DNA from: Sulfurimonas sp.
Lineage (GTDB): Bacteria > Campylobacterota > Campylobacteria > Campylobacterales > Sulfurimonadaceae
DNA length: 64,000 nt
NCBI GenBank assembly: GCA_028044295.1
Contig: JAOFSE010000009.1
Coordinates: 23,308 to 87,307 of the forward strand
Direction of reading: 5' to 3'
The notes under the pieces are model-generated. The model had not been told where the DNA came from. It searched no databases and worked only from the letters and a program-made list of their open reading frames with translations. Both the position numbers and the translations under genes were made by a program. This document shows positions 52,881 to 62,403 of this stretch, one piece after another (within the stretch, counting starts at the first letter, position 1; the number at the start of each line of letters is the position of its first letter).

Positions 52881-54152
52881 TTATCTATTTCCTCTTGGTT
52901 TAGAACTTCTTTGGCCGTTACCATTGCCATTTGGTTTATTTCTTGGTCTATTTCTAGAGTTTCCTCCACGTCCACGACCACCGCCACCTTGGTTAATAGG
53001 CTCTGCTTTTATAGATGGATCAGGTTTGAAACCTTTTAGCCATACTTTTGGTATATCTTTTTTGATTAGTTTTTCTATATTTTCAAGATATTCATGCTCA
53101 TCTACACATACAAGGGAAATTGCTTCACCCTCACGACCAGCACGGCCAGTTCTACCTATACGGTGAACATAATCTTCACTTACATTTGGAAGTTCGTAGT
53201 TCACTACATGAGGAAGGTAGTCTATATCTATACCACGAGCAGCGATATCAGTAGCAACAAGTACTCTAACCTCACCTTTTTTAAAATCATCAAGAGCTTT
53301 TGTTCTAGCATTTTGACTTTTGTTTCCATGAATCGCAGCAGCTGTAATATCATCACTATTAAGTTGTCCAGTAAGACGGTTTGCGCCATGTTTTGTTCTT
53401 GTAAAGACTAAAACTTGTTTCCACTCTCCTTCATTAATCAAATGAGTAAGAAGCTCACGTTTACGAGTTTTGTCTACATGGTAAACTGCTTGCTTTACAG
53501 TTTCACTTGAAGTGTTTCTACGAGCAACTTCTATAAGTGCTGGAGATTTCAGAAGTCTGTCTGAAAGTTTTTTAATCTCCTCTGAATATGTAGCTGAGAA
53601 AAGTAGTGTTTGTTTCTCTTTAGGCAAGATTGCTAAAACTTTTTTAATGTCATTTATAAAACCCATATCGAGCATTCTATCCGCTTCATCTAGAATCAGA
53701 TAATCAACACTACTTAAATCTATACTTTTTTGAGATATATGATCAAGAAGACGACCTGGTGTTGCTACAACAATATCTACACCTTGACGAAGTTTAACTA
53801 ACTGAGGGTTTATCTTCACTCCACCAAATATAACAGTAGATTTAAATGGAAGATGCTTTCCATAAAGTTCAACACTCTCACCAATCTGAGCTGCAAGTTC
53901 TCTTGTAGGTGTTAAAATAAGTGCTTTAACTTTGTGTTTACCCTTAGTCGGTTTTGCACGCGTAAGTAATTCTAATACAGGAAGTGTAAAACCTGCTGTC
54001 TTACCTGTACCTGTTTGAGCACCTGCAAGTATGTCTTTTCTATTTAATATAACTGGTATAGATTGCGCTTGTATTGGTGTTGGCTCTGTATAGCCTTGTT
54101 CTTTGATAGCTTTTAATATTGGTTCTGATAAACCTAATTCTTTAAATGTCAT
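52881..54152 (-). CDS. rhlE: DEAD-box RNA helicase RhlE-like
   Basis: A 423-residue helicase with Q motif ([14 protein letters not shown]), [36 protein letters not shown] and [10 protein letters not shown]. The RhlE-type core is followed by an RGG/Asn-rich tail ([19 protein letters not shown]) that binds RNA. GTGGGA precedes ATG. It is divergent from the helicase-C-like gene and upstream of the PP-loop gene in the same direction. Confidence 0.94.
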   Translation of the reverse strand: MTFKELGLSEPILKAIKEQGYTEPTPIQAQSIPVILNRKDILAGAQTGTGKTAGFTLPVLELLTRAKPTKGKHKVKALILTPTRELAAQIGESVELYGKHLPFKSTVIFGGVKINPQLVKLRQGVDIVVATPGRLLDHISQKSIDLSSVDYLILDEADRMLDMGFINDIKKVLAILPKEKQTLLFSATYSEEIKKLSDRLLKSPALIEVARRNTSSETVKQAVYHVDKTRKRELLTHLINEGEWKQVLVFTRTKHGANRLTGQLNSDDITAAAIHGNKSQNARTKALDDFKKGEVRVLVATDIAARGIDIDYLPHVVNYELPNVSEDYVHRIGRTGRAGREGEAISLVCVDEHEYLENIEKLIKKDIPKVWLKGFKPDPSIKAEPINQGGGGRGRGGNSRNRPRNKPNGNGNGQRSSKPRGNR

Positions 54153-54250
54153 TTTTTTCCCACTCTTAATATTGATTCATAATAGCATAATTTATGGTAA
54201 TCTTAGATATAGTTTCAACTATAATTTATAAACTACAACTAGGACTTATT

Positions 54251-54961
54251 ATGCCAGTAAAACAAATTTCTATAAAACACAACAAACATTATGTGCACCC
54301 ATGTCCTATAGATAAAAAATTATCTTTACTTAACTTACTTATTGAGAAGTACAGTGATATGGAGATTCTAGTTGTTAGAGCGAATTCTCTTGATGTTATA
54401 AAAGAGGCTGTAACAGCTGAAAATGTAACGATTTTAAGTGATGATGAGCTAAAAAACTCAGAAAAAACTTATGAACTTTTAATCAGTTTTGATTTACCAG
54501 CCACTCCAGCTTTATATATAAACAGACTATTTAAACCAACAGAAATGGCACTTATTTTACTTGATGTTAAAGAGCAGAAAAAACTTTACCCAATAGAGAC
54601 TGTTCTAAAAAGAGTTATTAAACAAGAAGTTATAGAAGGTTTTGAATATGATGAAGACCCAAAACTAAAAGTTGCTTACAAAGGTGTAGAGAAACCAAAA
54701 GAGTATGAATTTAAAAAGACATATGAAGAACAGCCTAAAAAAGAAAAAAGACCTCGCGCAGAAGGTGAAAAATGGGACAAAAAAGAGAAGGCTGAAAACA
54801 AATTTTTAGGGAAAGATGAAAATGGGAAAGCTCTATTTTCAGGGAAAAGTGGTGAAAGAAATCATCGCTTTGATGGCAAACCTAAAGATAAATACTCTAA
54901 ACCTACAAAAGTAGGAAGAAAAATATCTATAAAAGCTCGTAAACCTAAAGAGCAAGAGTAG
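54251..54961 (+). CDS. helicase-C-like RNA-binding protein without a motor domain
   Basis: A 236-residue protein. Residues 1-150 read like a degenerate DEAD-box C-terminal domain: LSLLNLLIEKYSDMEILVVRANS, then SDDELKNSEKTYELLISFDLPATPALYINRLF, in the places of motifs IV-VI but without their catalytic residues. The last 80 residues are Lys/Glu/Gly-rich (KRPRAEGEKWDKKEK) as in RNA-binding tails. AGGA lies 8 nt before ATG at 54251; an upstream ATG at 54194 would add an unsupported extension. It is divergent from rhlE, 98 bp apart. Confidence 0.7.
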   Translation: MPVKQISIKHNKHYVHPCPIDKKLSLLNLLIEKYSDMEILVVRANSLDVIKEAVTAENVTILSDDELKNSEKTYELLISFDLPATPALYINRLFKPTEMALILLDVKEQKKLYPIETVLKRVIKQEVIEGFEYDEDPKLKVAYKGVEKPKEYEFKKTYEEQPKKEKRPRAEGEKWDKKEKAENKFLGKDENGKALFSGKSGERNHRFDGKPKDKYSKPTKVGRKISIKARKPKEQE

Positions 54962-54964
54962 AAC

Positions 54965-56617
54965 CTAGCTATTAAAAGCTACTAACTCCCCTCTTTTAAG
55001 AATGGCTATTTTACCACGGAACTTACGTATGTAAAACGCCTTCTCTTCAAAAGAAATTCCTTGACCCATATTTACCTTTTTTAACTCTCTTTCATAATGT
55101 TTAGTCAAAAAAGTAATAAGCTCATTTTTTAAAGCCTCTTCATCTTTTAGTGATTTTATCATATCATCAACAGAGATTGCCATCAGTTGTGGTTCATCTA
55201 ACTTTCCAGATAATGCTAATCCTAACTCGTAAGAGTGAAACTGTAAAAGTGAAGGGTCTAACACATCCAGTATCTGATCAATAAGATGTGGCTTTTCTAA
55301 TACCGTTTTTATAAGACTTAACTCCCACATATCCTTATGAGAATTTGTTTGAACGAATGGGGCACCTTGGTTAGTGTTAGTTTGACTTGTAACTTTAACA
55401 AATGAAGGACTTAGTCCAAGTCTAGAAGCCAAATATGATTTGTACTCTTCTTGAAGAATTGGCGAAAGTGTTTTCAAATACCCTGTCGCTTCTTGCATAG
55501 AAGATTCTTTAGCTTTAGGATCGCGTAGGTCATACAGAGATATTATCTCATCTAAAACAAATTCTATAAATGGTTTGGGTGAGCGAAACATTGTTGCTAA
55601 CTCTTCAACCCTACCATCTTTAACCATATCTGCAGGGTCCATCCCCTCTCCAAATATAACAACTCCTCCATTAAAACCACTAGCACTTAGCAGTCTTGAT
55701 GCCTTAAGAGCAGCTGCTCGTCCAGGCTTGTCCCCATCATAGGCCATAATAACTTTTGGGTCACCCTTACGTAAAAGTGGTAAGTGCTGATCCGTAAGTG
55801 CTGTACCTAAGGTTGCAACTGCATTATCAAATCCAGCTTGATGAAGCATGATAACATCAAGGTAACCCTCTGTTATGATTATCTCTTTTCTTTTATGAAT
55901 AGACTGCTTAGCATGATGATAAGCATATAAAAGACGCGACTTGTTAAAAAATGGTGTTTCAGGAGAATTCACATACTTTGCTTGATGACCTGTTATAGTT
56001 CTTCCACCAAAACCAACTACCGTTCCATTAACAGAGTGAATAGGAAAAGTCACACGCTCTATAAATCTAGCAAAGTTTCGTCCACCATCAAATCCAACAA
56101 CACCCATTTCTACAGCTTCACTCATATTAAATAACTGAGATTTTATGTAGTTAATAGTTGCATTTGAATCAGGTGCGTAACCAATACCAAATTTCTCAAC
56201 AGAGTTCTCATAAATTCCACGTTCTTTTACATACTCTAAGGCAGTTTGCTTGTGTGTGAGTAAATTCTGATACCACTCATTTACTCTCTCCATAAGTTGT
56301 GAACGAGGTTTGTTATGTTTGTTATCAGAATAAGAGAGTGAAAAGTTATAGTTATCTGCTAACTTCTCTAAAGCCTCTGGGTAGTTAAGCTTCTCATACT
56401 CCATAGTAAACTTGATACTATCTCCACCAACACCACAGCCAAAGCAATGATATATCTGTTTAGATGGACTAACAACAAAAGAGGCAGATTTTTCATCATG
56501 AAAAGGGCATGGTGCTTTGTAGTTCGCACCAGACTTTTTCAACTCCAAGTAAGAGCCTACAACATCAACAACATCAAGTCGTGCCTTTAAGGCTTCTATG
56601 GAATCTTGGGTAATCAT
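54965..56617 (-). CDS. dnaG: DNA primase DnaG
   Basis: Makes RNA primers at the replication fork. The 550-residue protein starts with the CHC2 zinc ribbon (CPFHDEKSASFVVSP ... CFGCG), has an RNA polymerase core, a Toprim motif (ITEGYLDVIMLHQAG, then YDGDKPG), and a shorter C-terminal DnaB-binding region. A TATAAT box ends 6 nt before ATG and no Shine-Dalgarno sequence is present (leaderless candidate). It converges with the helicase-C-like gene. Confidence 0.96.
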   Translation of the reverse strand: MITQDSIEALKARLDVVDVVGSYLELKKSGANYKAPCPFHDEKSASFVVSPSKQIYHCFGCGVGGDSIKFTMEYEKLNYPEALEKLADNYNFSLSYSDNKHNKPRSQLMERVNEWYQNLLTHKQTALEYVKERGIYENSVEKFGIGYAPDSNATINYIKSQLFNMSEAVEMGVVGFDGGRNFARFIERVTFPIHSVNGTVVGFGGRTITGHQAKYVNSPETPFFNKSRLLYAYHHAKQSIHKRKEIIITEGYLDVIMLHQAGFDNAVATLGTALTDQHLPLLRKGDPKVIMAYDGDKPGRAAALKASRLLSASGFNGGVVIFGEGMDPADMVKDGRVEELATMFRSPKPFIEFVLDEIISLYDLRDPKAKESSMQEATGYLKTLSPILQEEYKSYLASRLGLSPSFVKVTSQTNTNQGAPFVQTNSHKDMWELSLIKTVLEKPHLIDQILDVLDPSLLQFHSYELGLALSGKLDEPQLMAISVDDMIKSLKDEEALKNELITFLTKHYERELKKVNMGQGISFEEKAFYIRKFRGKIAILKRGELVAFNS

Positions 56618-56623
56618 AAAATC

Positions 56624-56629
56624 ATTATA
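56624..56629 (-). promoter_or_regulatory. -10 box of dnaG, leaderless type
   Basis: TATAAT on the minus strand ends 6 nt before the dnaG ATG, preceded by GTAG. Confidence 0.45.
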
Positions 56630-56673
56630 CTACGAAGTGCTTTAAAAAGTTATGTGATTAGAAAAGATTATGG

Positions 56674-56679
56674 TACAAT
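56674..56679 (+). promoter_or_regulatory. extended -10 box of rpsU
   Basis: ATGGTACAAT is an extended -10 (TGnTACAAT), 38 nt before the rpsU ATG and divergent from the dnaG promoter. Confidence 0.45.
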
Positions 56680-56717
56680 TTCAATTCAAAAAATTTAAAG
56701 AAAGTGGGTGATGTGAT

Positions 56718-56930
56718 ATGCCAGGAATAGTACTTCGTTCAGATGACAATTTTGATGCATCTTACCGCCGTTTCAAGAAGCAGACTGACCGTAACTTAAT
56801 AGTTACCGAAGCTCGTGCTCGCCGTTTCCATGAAACGGAAACTGAAAAGCGTAAGAAATTCTTAATAGCTTCTCGTAAGAAAATGCTTAAACGTCTTTAT
56901 ATGATGAGACGTTACGAATCACGCCTATAA
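56718..56930 (+). CDS. rpsU: 30S ribosomal protein S21
   Basis: A 70-residue, highly basic protein of the small ribosomal subunit. [20 protein letters not shown] and the basic tail [20 protein letters not shown] are S21 hallmarks. It lies divergent from dnaG, the classic neighbour of rpsU, though not in the same operon. GTGGGTGATG before the start gives a weak ribosome-binding site. Confidence 0.97.
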   Translation: MPGIVLRSDDNFDASYRRFKKQTDRNLIVTEARARRFHETETEKRKKFLIASRKKMLKRLYMMRRYESRL

Positions 56931-56934
56931 GCCT

Positions 56935-56950
56935 TAGTCCTTCGGGACTA
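56935..56950 (+). terminator. UUCG hairpin after rpsU
   Basis: TAGTCC-TTCG-GGACTA is a 6-bp stem capped by a stable UUCG tetraloop, 5 nt after the rpsU stop. No T-run follows. Confidence 0.55.
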
Positions 56951-57044
56951 TAGCCTATCTTCAACAACCTCAAAATCAAGAATTCATAACTTCAATTTAT
57001 AAGATTAATAACTTATATACTTTATTATATAGTAAACTATATAA

Positions 57045-58142
57045 CTATATTTTTCCATACATTTCATTATAAAAACTAAGAGCATGTCTATCGCTCATAG
57101 AAGCTATGTAATCTGCTACAACCCTATGTTTTTTTCTAGTTTCTAGCTGCTTATAGTAGTACTTAGGCATCATTTTATCTTCATCCATAAGACCTTTATA
57201 TAAACCTTTTATAGCTTGACCACCAGCATACATCTTTGTAACTATCTTTTTATGTTGATACATTTTTACAAAAAGAATCTTTTTTAACTTCTTGATTTTA
57301 GTCTCTAAGCTAGCCTCAAAACCAACAGGGATATCCGATTTAGAATCAAACGTAGAACTGAAAATTTTAGAATTATCTATCTTATCTTTTGAGTACTCTA
57401 AGAGTGAATACACAAGATGGTTGATAAGGTGCGAGCTAAATCTATATCTAAACATCTCATCCTCATCTTCACTAATTCCTTCTTCTTCAACCTTAGCAAG
57501 TACCTCTTGGATTAATTCGCTCTCTCTTAAGTCATCAAAGCTAATAAGTCCTGAGTGTATACCATCGTCTATATCATGACTCATGTATGCTATTTCATCA
57601 GCACGGTCAACAACCATAGCCTCAATAGATGGATGAGTATCTAAGTTAAACTGCTCATGAATACTATCTGGTAAAAAACTCTTCTTGTATGGATAAGAGT
57701 GCTTTAGTATACCCTCTAGAGTTGCAAAAGTAAGGTTAAGTCCATTGAACTCTTTATATCTTTTCTCTAATGCGGAAACAACTCTAAAGCTCTGAAAGTT
57801 ATGCTCAAACCCATTTTTATGTCCATCAGCTCTTAAACACTCATCAAGAGTATCTCCACCTATATGACCAAAAGGAGTATGACCTAAGTCATGTGCTAAT
57901 GCTATAGCTTCTGCAAGAGACTCATTTAGTCCAAGGTTAGAAGTGATTGAACGAGCAATCTGTGAGACTTCTATAGAGTGAGTAAGACGTGTACGAAAAA
58001 AGTCACCCTCTTGATTTAAAAAAACTTGTGTTTTGTATTCTAGTTTTCTAAATGAACCAGAGTGAATTATTCTATCTCTATCCCTAGCATATGGATTTCT
58101 AAAGTCCTTATCAATTTTATAAAATCTATCATATGAATTCAT
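57045..58142 (-). CDS. dgt: dGTP triphosphohydrolase-like HD protein
   Basis: Hydrolyses dGTP (or other dNTPs) to the nucleoside and triphosphate. The 365-residue HD-domain protein has RDRIIHSGSFRKLEYKTQV, RLTHSIEVSQIARSI (first His), the HDLGHTPFGHIGGDTLDE His-Asp motif and DRADEIAYMSHDIDDG. These are Dgt/dGTPase type 2 hallmarks. It follows yjdM by 2 bp. Confidence 0.92.
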   Translation of the reverse strand: MNSYDRFYKIDKDFRNPYARDRDRIIHSGSFRKLEYKTQVFLNQEGDFFRTRLTHSIEVSQIARSITSNLGLNESLAEAIALAHDLGHTPFGHIGGDTLDECLRADGHKNGFEHNFQSFRVVSALEKRYKEFNGLNLTFATLEGILKHSYPYKKSFLPDSIHEQFNLDTHPSIEAMVVDRADEIAYMSHDIDDGIHSGLISFDDLRESELIQEVLAKVEEEGISEDEDEMFRYRFSSHLINHLVYSLLEYSKDKIDNSKIFSSTFDSKSDIPVGFEASLETKIKKLKKILFVKMYQHKKIVTKMYAGGQAIKGLYKGLMDEDKMMPKYYYKQLETRKKHRVVADYIASMSDRHALSFYNEMYGKI

Positions 58143-58144
58143 GG

Positions 58145-58660
58145 TTATGACTTTTTCAAATATTTTGTAAGAATGTGGATTTTAACACCATTGACACGAC
58201 CTTCTATATGCTCTGCATCATTTGGAACAAGCCCTATGTTTCTTACAGCAGTACCGCGCTTTGCAGTAAAACCAGTACCCTTAACATCTAGATCTTTAGT
58301 AATTACTACTGTGTCTCCATGTTCAAGTGTAACACCATTTGAGTCTTTATAAACTAACTTCTCACCTCTGTGTATTCCAGCCTCTGCCCACTCTTTCTCG
58401 TAATCTTCTAAGTACATCATATCAAGTAGGTCTTGGCGACCTAGGGAATCTAAAAGTCTATAAGTTAAAACCTTTACACCTGAGCTTTCACTCCACATTG
58501 AGTCATTCAGACAGTTAAAGTGGTTTTCATCTAACTCTTCACTTTTGATTTGATCTCTACATGTAGAACATAAAGTTAAGTTCACTTCGTTGTTTGCACC
58601 ATCTACTAAAAAGCTGTCTAGGTTATCTTCACTAGAGCATAATTCACATACATTACTCAT
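58145..58660 (-). CDS. yjdM: PhnA/YjdM family zinc-ribbon protein
   Basis: A 171-residue cytoplasmic protein. The N-terminal zinc ribbon CELCSSEDNLDSF ... CSTCRDQ and the C-terminal KDSNGVTLEHGDTVVITKDLDVKGTG match the PhnA (YjdM) family, which was named for phosphonate operons but has no proven role there. Here the N-terminal part is longer than in the E. coli protein. It precedes dgt by 2 bp. Function unknown. Confidence 0.85.
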   Translation of the reverse strand: MSNVCELCSSEDNLDSFLVDGANNEVNLTLCSTCRDQIKSEELDENHFNCLNDSMWSESSGVKVLTYRLLDSLGRQDLLDMMYLEDYEKEWAEAGIHRGEKLVYKDSNGVTLEHGDTVVITKDLDVKGTGFTAKRGTAVRNIGLVPNDAEHIEGRVNGVKIHILTKYLKKS

Positions 58661-58697
58661 TTTACTACCTCTGTCTTATTACTAAAATTATAGCCTG

Positions 58698-59861
58698 TTA
58701 AGCTTTTATAACTGTATTTCTTCCAGCATCTTTTGCCTTATAAAGAGCGTTATCTGCTCTTTTCATAACAGCAAATGGATCTTTGTCTTTTGAAGTACTT
58801 TGTACTAAACCTGCTGATATGTTTATATATATAGTTTTGGCTTTTTTCTTGTTTCTCACTACAAAAGGAGTTGTAGCAATATTTTGTCTTAGAATATCTA
58901 CATGTAGAAATGTTTCTTCTGTATCTTTTGATGGAAATAAAATTGTAAACTCTTCTCCGCCATACCTATAAGCCTTTCCACCACCACTAACAGCTAAGAG
59001 CTTAGAAGCAACCATCTTAAGCACCTCATCACCAGTGTCGTGACCATACGTATCATTAAACTTTTTAAAATGATCTATATCAATCATTACCAGAGCATAT
59101 TTTCTACCAAGTTTTGCCATATCTTCTATCAAAGCACGACGACCTGGCATAGAAGTAAGTTCATCATAAAAAGCAAGTCTGTAAGTCTCTCTGATAAGAA
59201 GTACGAAAATCATAATTGCCATAGAAAAGAAAGCCATATCCACCGCATAGGCTGTCTTTAAAAAATACATTCCTAAACAAAAAGATATTAAAAGTACTAA
59301 GAATGTTGAGTTGTATATAAGATAACGATTAAAAATAATTAGAGCTGTAAAAATAGATAAAACAGATAGCATAATAGCTATAGCAATATCTTTTAATGGA
59401 TAAAAGGAGTGTGCAAATATTTTAAGTCCTAAAAGATTATTTACATACGTATTTTCATAATTTAGCACATACAAAACTATACCTATCTCAATAGAAAAAA
59501 ATAGTAATTTTAATATACCCCATACAGAAAAAAAACCTCTCTCTTTTAGCGTCAAGAAGATAAGTAAGTGTATAGGGTATAAAACAGAGGCACAGAAAAA
59601 TAGCATGCTTGCTTTTAGAGGTTCAATATTTTCAAATCCAAAATCTATGAGTAAAAGTGGGAGTATGATGAATATAAATCTATTTCTATTGAAATGCCAT
59701 GAAACCCATATAATTATTGCACAAAGAGCATAAAAAATATAAGGAGCTATTAAAAATATATATTCGGGAACTTTAGGCGAGTAGTAAACAATAAGCGAAA
59801 ATATTAAAAATATAAATGTAGGAATTCCTACATTTAAAGATATAGCCTTAAGAGAGTTCAT
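58698..59861 (-). CDS. integral-membrane diguanylate cyclase
   Basis: A 387-residue protein with about seven membrane helices in residues 8-225, of the MASE-like or 7TM type, directly fused to a GGDEF domain (FYDELTSMPGRRALIEDM, then YRYGGEEFTILFP). The signature is intact, so c-di-GMP synthesis is expected; the RxxD I-site is absent (KAY in its place), so feedback inhibition is probably missing. Its start lies just after the small lipoprotein gene, 13 bp away. Confidence 0.9.
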   Translation of the reverse strand: MNSLKAISLNVGIPTFIFLIFSLIVYYSPKVPEYIFLIAPYIFYALCAIIIWVSWHFNRNRFIFIILPLLLIDFGFENIEPLKASMLFFCASVLYPIHLLIFLTLKERGFFSVWGILKLLFFSIEIGIVLYVLNYENTYVNNLLGLKIFAHSFYPLKDIAIAIMLSVLSIFTALIIFNRYLIYNSTFLVLLISFCLGMYFLKTAYAVDMAFFSMAIMIFVLLIRETYRLAFYDELTSMPGRRALIEDMAKLGRKYALVMIDIDHFKKFNDTYGHDTGDEVLKMVASKLLAVSGGGKAYRYGGEEFTILFPSKDTEETFLHVDILRQNIATTPFVVRNKKKAKTIYINISAGLVQSTSKDKDPFAVMKRADNALYKAKDAGRNTVIKA

Positions 59862-59874
59862 TTAAGTACGATAT

Positions 59875-60111
59875 CTACTTCTCTTTAAACTCTAAAGCAT
59901 CTTCTTGGCTAATTGGTGTCTCAGTTTCGCCTTTAGTATTGTTAAATGCTTTAGTAGCATCTTCTTCATTATAGTTTCTACACTCTCTAGGCATATTTCT
60001 ATGCGGATCACCAGCAACCTTGTCACAAACTGCCCAATTAAAATTGAAATATGAACATCCATTAAACATTAGTGCCGATAAAAAACCGATTATTAGTATA
60101 TGTTTTTTCAT
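59875..60111 (-). CDS. small lipoprotein
   Basis: A 78-residue protein with a lipobox (MFNGC, Cys19) after a hydrophobic leader. The mature part is short and polar, with Cys residues in WAVCDKV and PRECRNY that could form a disulfide. It abuts thyX (stop of thyX at 60112). No family recognised. Confidence 0.75.
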   Translation of the reverse strand: MKKHILIIGFLSALMFNGCSYFNFNWAVCDKVAGDPHRNMPRECRNYNEEDATKAFNNTKGETETPISQEDALEFKEK

Positions 60112-60951
60112 TTAGTCTGCTTTCTTTTTGATAATTAAATCTAAATATTTTGATGGAGTCACTCTCATCATCTCTTGTGCTAACCATCTTATTTGGAAAA
60201 ATGCAGCACCACTATCACGAAGCGTTAGGTAGTTCTTCAAACTTCTTAAGTTAAATGTCACAACCATATCAACTTTTACATTATCACTAATGATATGTTT
60301 AAAAGCATCGCCAACATTTCTTTTTTTCTTTCCAGCTTCTAAGGCCTCAAAAAGTTTTTGTGGATTACCCTTGAATTCATCTAAAAAGCCTAATGAGCTT
60401 TTTGCAATAGAGAGTTCATGAAAGTTATCTACTACGCTTGATTGATACTTTAACTTATCATAAATAGCACCGATTTCTATCTTGTTGTATTCCATGTCTG
60501 CTGTAACAAACATATCAAAGCCAAGCACTTTATCTACAAAGAAATCTTTATCATCAGCTGTTTGTGAAGCTGTAAAAGCATTTATTACAGAGCTCATAGT
60601 ATAACGAGTACTTCTAACAGATATAGCTTGCATACGGTGACGAGCATGTTCTTGTAAAACACCACGAGAAGTTCCACGAACTAAAAAGCTAAGGTTAGCA
60701 TGTTCTAATATCGAGTGATGAAAGTATGTCCATGCTAAATCATCTAAAAGATTAGAATCTTCTATAGAATTAATATCTTTACATGTAGCATCATTTGGTA
60801 GGTTGTTTTCAATAAACTTTATAGACTCATTCTCAGAATTTTCAAATGAATCATAACAAGTTCTTGCAGCTGCTTCTGCAACACCTATACCAGTCTCTTG
60901 CATCAAGACTACTTCAGGTTTTGAGTATTTTATGCCGTACATATCTTCCAT
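60112..60951 (-). CDS. thyX: flavin-dependent thymidylate synthase ThyX
   Basis: Makes dTMP from dUMP using FAD and methylene-tetrahydrofolate. The 279-residue protein has the ThyX motif RHR-x7-S (Arg104 to Ser114, RHRMQAISVRS), with SVRSTRYT completing it. Length is somewhat above average owing to an N-terminal insertion. It lies in the same direction as nrdB and dgt, so dNTP genes are clustered. Confidence 0.93.
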   Translation of the reverse strand: MEDMYGIKYSKPEVVLMQETGIGVAEAAARTCYDSFENSENESIKFIENNLPNDATCKDINSIEDSNLLDDLAWTYFHHSILEHANLSFLVRGTSRGVLQEHARHRMQAISVRSTRYTMSSVINAFTASQTADDKDFFVDKVLGFDMFVTADMEYNKIEIGAIYDKLKYQSSVVDNFHELSIAKSSLGFLDEFKGNPQKLFEALEAGKKKRNVGDAFKHIISDNVKVDMVVTFNLRSLKNYLTLRDSGAAFFQIRWLAQEMMRVTPSKYLDLIIKKKAD

Positions 60952-61004
60952 ACATATATCCCTAATTTATATTAATACTATTTTACAATAACAAACTTAT
61001 ATCT

Positions 61005-61643
61005 TTATTTTTGTACCCCATCAAGGATAGGAACAAAATCGCATTCTTCTAACTCTTCTTCAACTAACTGTGTGCCATTTCTTCTAAAACGTGTGATAAT
61101 TTGCTTGTTACCTTTTTGCATGGGTGCGAGGAGTACTCCATCATCACTTAGTTGATCAAAAAGTTTCTGAGGTATCTCTTTTGCAGTTGCCGAGAAGATA
61201 ATCCTATCATAGGGAGCGTACTGAATCCATCCATTTTGACCATCATCAGTTCTTGTGTGAATATTATTTATACTTAATCTTCTAAACTTTGCCTTTGCTT
61301 CTATCATCAAAGGTTCAATTCTCTCTATGGTAAATACTCCACGAAAAAGATTTGATAAAACTGCTGCTTGATAACCACTACCACAACCTACTTCTAAAAC
61401 TCTATCTGCACCAGCAGGTTCTAAGTACTCTGTCATTTTAGCAACTGTGAGGGGTGAACTTATCCACTGTGATGAGCTAAGAGGAAGAGCATCTAATTTA
61501 TAAGCGTTATGTCTAAAACCAGCTGGAACAAACTCTTCTCTATTAGTCTTAGATATAGCTCTTTTTACATTTTCACTAAGTTTAAATATTTTATGACAAT
61601 CTTCCGCTAATTTTGCTGCTTTTGTTGCTACTATCTTATCCAA
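61005..61643 (-). CDS. pcm: protein-L-isoaspartate O-methyltransferase
   Basis: Repairs isoaspartyl damage by methylating the side chain with AdoMet. The 212-residue protein has VLEVGCGSGYQAAVLS (AdoMet motif I), the preceding SSQWISSPLTVAKMTE block and DRIIFSATAKEIPQ. It overlaps the upstream nitrilase-like gene by 8 bp. Confidence 0.93.
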   Translation of the reverse strand: MDKIVATKAAKLAEDCHKIFKLSENVKRAISKTNREEFVPAGFRHNAYKLDALPLSSSQWISSPLTVAKMTEYLEPAGADRVLEVGCGSGYQAAVLSNLFRGVFTIERIEPLMIEAKAKFRRLSINNIHTRTDDGQNGWIQYAPYDRIIFSATAKEIPQKLFDQLSDDGVLLAPMQKGNKQIITRFRRNGTQLVEEELEECDFVPILDGVQK

Positions 61644-62355
61644 TACCTACGTCCATATATCTTCTCATTGTTAAAATTTCTTTTCTATTATATTCTACTT
61701 CTAAGCAAGGCTTATTCCCGTTTCTACGCTCTTGTCCATTAGGAGTAATAATACCACTCATTTTAGAACATTCTTCGTTTAAGGGGTCACTTGCTACCAC
61801 ATAACATTGATTGATAATTGCTAAAGCGCGTGTTAGTGTTTTAAAGTGCTCAGTCCTTAAAACTCCCCACCAAGATGGAACAGCTATAACATCACAACCC
61901 TCTAATTTTTGCCAAAGTTTTTTAAAGCGAAGTTCAAAGCAAATGAGTATTCCAAGTTTTATTCCTGCAATATCTATTATTTGAATATCTTCATCACTAC
62001 CCTCTGACATAAACTTATCTTCATCTCCAAAACGAAATAGCCTAGCCTTAGCTCTAGTAAAAACTATCTCACCATTGTGAAAAACTTTGACAAGGTTAAA
62101 AACTTCACCATCAGCTCTTTCAAGTAGTGTTACAATAATAATTTTATTTTTAGATGATTTTTTCAACTCACTGTTAGCCAATTCAGAAAACTCTATAGCA
62201 TTATCTATATTCTCATAATCAAAGCCTGTTAGACAAACCTCGGGGGCTACGATTAAGGAGTTATCTTTAATATCTTCAATAAGTGTTATGAGTGTTTTTA
62301 AGTTAGTGTTATAGTCTGGAGTAGTTTCAAATTGTAGTGAACATAGTTGGTTCAT
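61636..62355 (-). CDS. carbon-nitrogen hydrolase (nitrilase superfamily)
   Basis: A 239-residue hydrolase with the Glu-Lys-Cys triad: Glu in VAPEVCLTGFDY, Lys in RAKARLFRFGDED and Cys in LICFELRF. This family splits amides (for example Nit2/omega-amidase, deaminated glutathione, or carbamoyl substrates); the specific substrate cannot be told. It lies in the nrdB-pcm-thyX series but a terminator-like hairpin separates it from nrdB. Confidence 0.88.
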   Translation of the reverse strand: MNQLCSLQFETTPDYNTNLKTLITLIEDIKDNSLIVAPEVCLTGFDYENIDNAIEFSELANSELKKSSKNKIIIVTLLERADGEVFNLVKVFHNGEIVFTRAKARLFRFGDEDKFMSEGSDEDIQIIDIAGIKLGILICFELRFKKLWQKLEGCDVIAVPSWWGVLRTEHFKTLTRALAIINQCYVVASDPLNEECSKMSGIITPNGQERRNGNKPCLEVEYNRKEILTMRRYMDVGIG

Positions 62356-62371
62356 AAAAGCTCCTAAGAGG

Positions 62372-62394
62372 TAAAATGAGCATAGCTCATTTTA
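62372..62394 (-). terminator. hairpin terminator of nrdB
   Basis: TAAAATGAGC-ATA-GCTCATTTTA is a perfect 10-bp stem 10 nt after the nrdB stop, ending in T-rich sequence on the minus strand. It may be partial or bidirectional. Confidence 0.65.
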
Positions 62395-62403
62395 ATTTTC
62401 ACT

